A stretch of 6,829 bases of DNA from Nitrospirota bacterium. Lineage in GTDB: Bacteria > Nitrospirota > Thermodesulfovibrionia > Thermodesulfovibrionales > JdFR-88. Every line of letters begins with the position of its first letter. Position 1 is the stretch's first letter. Shown here piece after piece: positions 6,638 through 6,829 of this stretch. The translations under genes and the position numbers were made by a program. The stretch lies in contig JAJYJB010000104.1 in assembly GCA_021789735.1 (NCBI GenBank), forward strand, positions 1 through 6,829. Reading direction: 5' to 3'. Below the pieces are notes generated by a model. The model was not told the origin of the DNA and ran no database searches. It was given only the letters and a program-made list of their open reading frames with translations.

Positions 6638-6829
6638 TCATTTGTCAGGCTCAGTGTACTTGCCATTAATCTCGTCCATCAGTGTTGTCAGATTTTTTAT
6701 CTTTTGGCCGCTTGTCGTATTACCATCGGTATAGTAGTAGCTGGAATACAACATCAGGTAGAGTTCACTTAGTTCTATGTCCGAAGGTCTACTCATGGCG
6801 TCTGCCCCACGGCTTACTCTAATTTCAAC
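6638..6829 (-). CDS. Unrecognised reading frame, 3' part, open at the right edge
   Basis: A minus-strand frame stays open from the window edge to a TGA at 6638, giving 63 codons. An internal ATG at 6796 would give a complete 52-residue protein starting MSRPSDIELSELYLML and ending KYTEPDK. No clear Shine-Dalgarno sequence precedes that ATG; the nearest purine run is GTGGGG about 11 nt away. The longer, edge-cut reading is therefore just as likely. The product is polar with a tyrosine cluster (SSYYYTD) and looks helical at both ends. It has no motif I can assign and no signal peptide or membrane segment. Its codon pattern resembles coding sequence only weakly, so it may be a small hypothetical gene, the tail of a larger one, or chance. 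Confidence 0.35.
   Translation of the reverse strand, partial: VEIRVSRGADAMSRPSDIELSELYLMLYSSYYYTDGNTTSGQKIKNLTTLMDEINGKYTEPDK

Noticed and set aside
6361..6829. Integrated element or genomic island boundary at the tRNA.
   Set aside because: No integrase, and no duplicate of the tRNA 3' end, is visible in the window.

Overview
The window carries the first seven genes of a respiratory complex I (NADH:quinone oxidoreductase, Nuo) operon on the minus strand, reading right to left: nuoA, nuoB, nuoC, nuoD, nuoE, nuoF and the first 547 codons of nuoG, which runs off the left edge. Every subunit is recognised from cofactor-binding motifs. nuoC and nuoD are separate genes, and nuoE, nuoF and nuoG are all present, so this is the full NADH-input version of the complex rather than the 11-subunit form that lacks it. 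Genes for the membrane arm (nuoH to nuoN) are not visible and would be expected beyond the left edge.

The organism is a moderately GC-rich bacterium. The separate nuoC and nuoD and a NuoG carrying a formate-dehydrogenase-like set of cysteines fit a deep-branching, perhaps anaerobic or microaerophilic Gram-negative lineage of the Desulfobacterota or Nitrospirota kind. This placement is a low-confidence inference from general resemblance; nothing in the window settles it.

Layout: nuoG (1-1641), nuoF (1646-2923) and nuoE (2932-3411) are tightly packed and encode the NADH-oxidising N-module. A 93-bp spacer holding a repeat and a hairpin separates them from nuoD (3505-4704). A second, AT-rich 73-bp spacer with a hairpin separates nuoD from nuoC (4778-5317). 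nuoC, nuoB and nuoA overlap one another. The nuo promoter lies immediately before nuoA, and a divergent tRNA-Arg(CCT) gene (6361-6437, plus strand) lies on its other side. The last 390 bp hold a structured repeat-like element whose first 60 bp resemble the nuoD-nuoE spacer, followed by the end of an unrecognised minus-strand reading frame.

How the genes work together: NuoE, NuoF and NuoG take electrons from NADH through FMN and a chain of iron-sulfur clusters. NuoB, NuoC and NuoD form the connecting module with the terminal cluster N2 and the quinone site. NuoA is part of the membrane arm beside that site. I found no new multi-gene system. The most interesting signals are the related repeats, one of which forms the 5' flank of nuoE, and the extra cluster ligands of NuoG.
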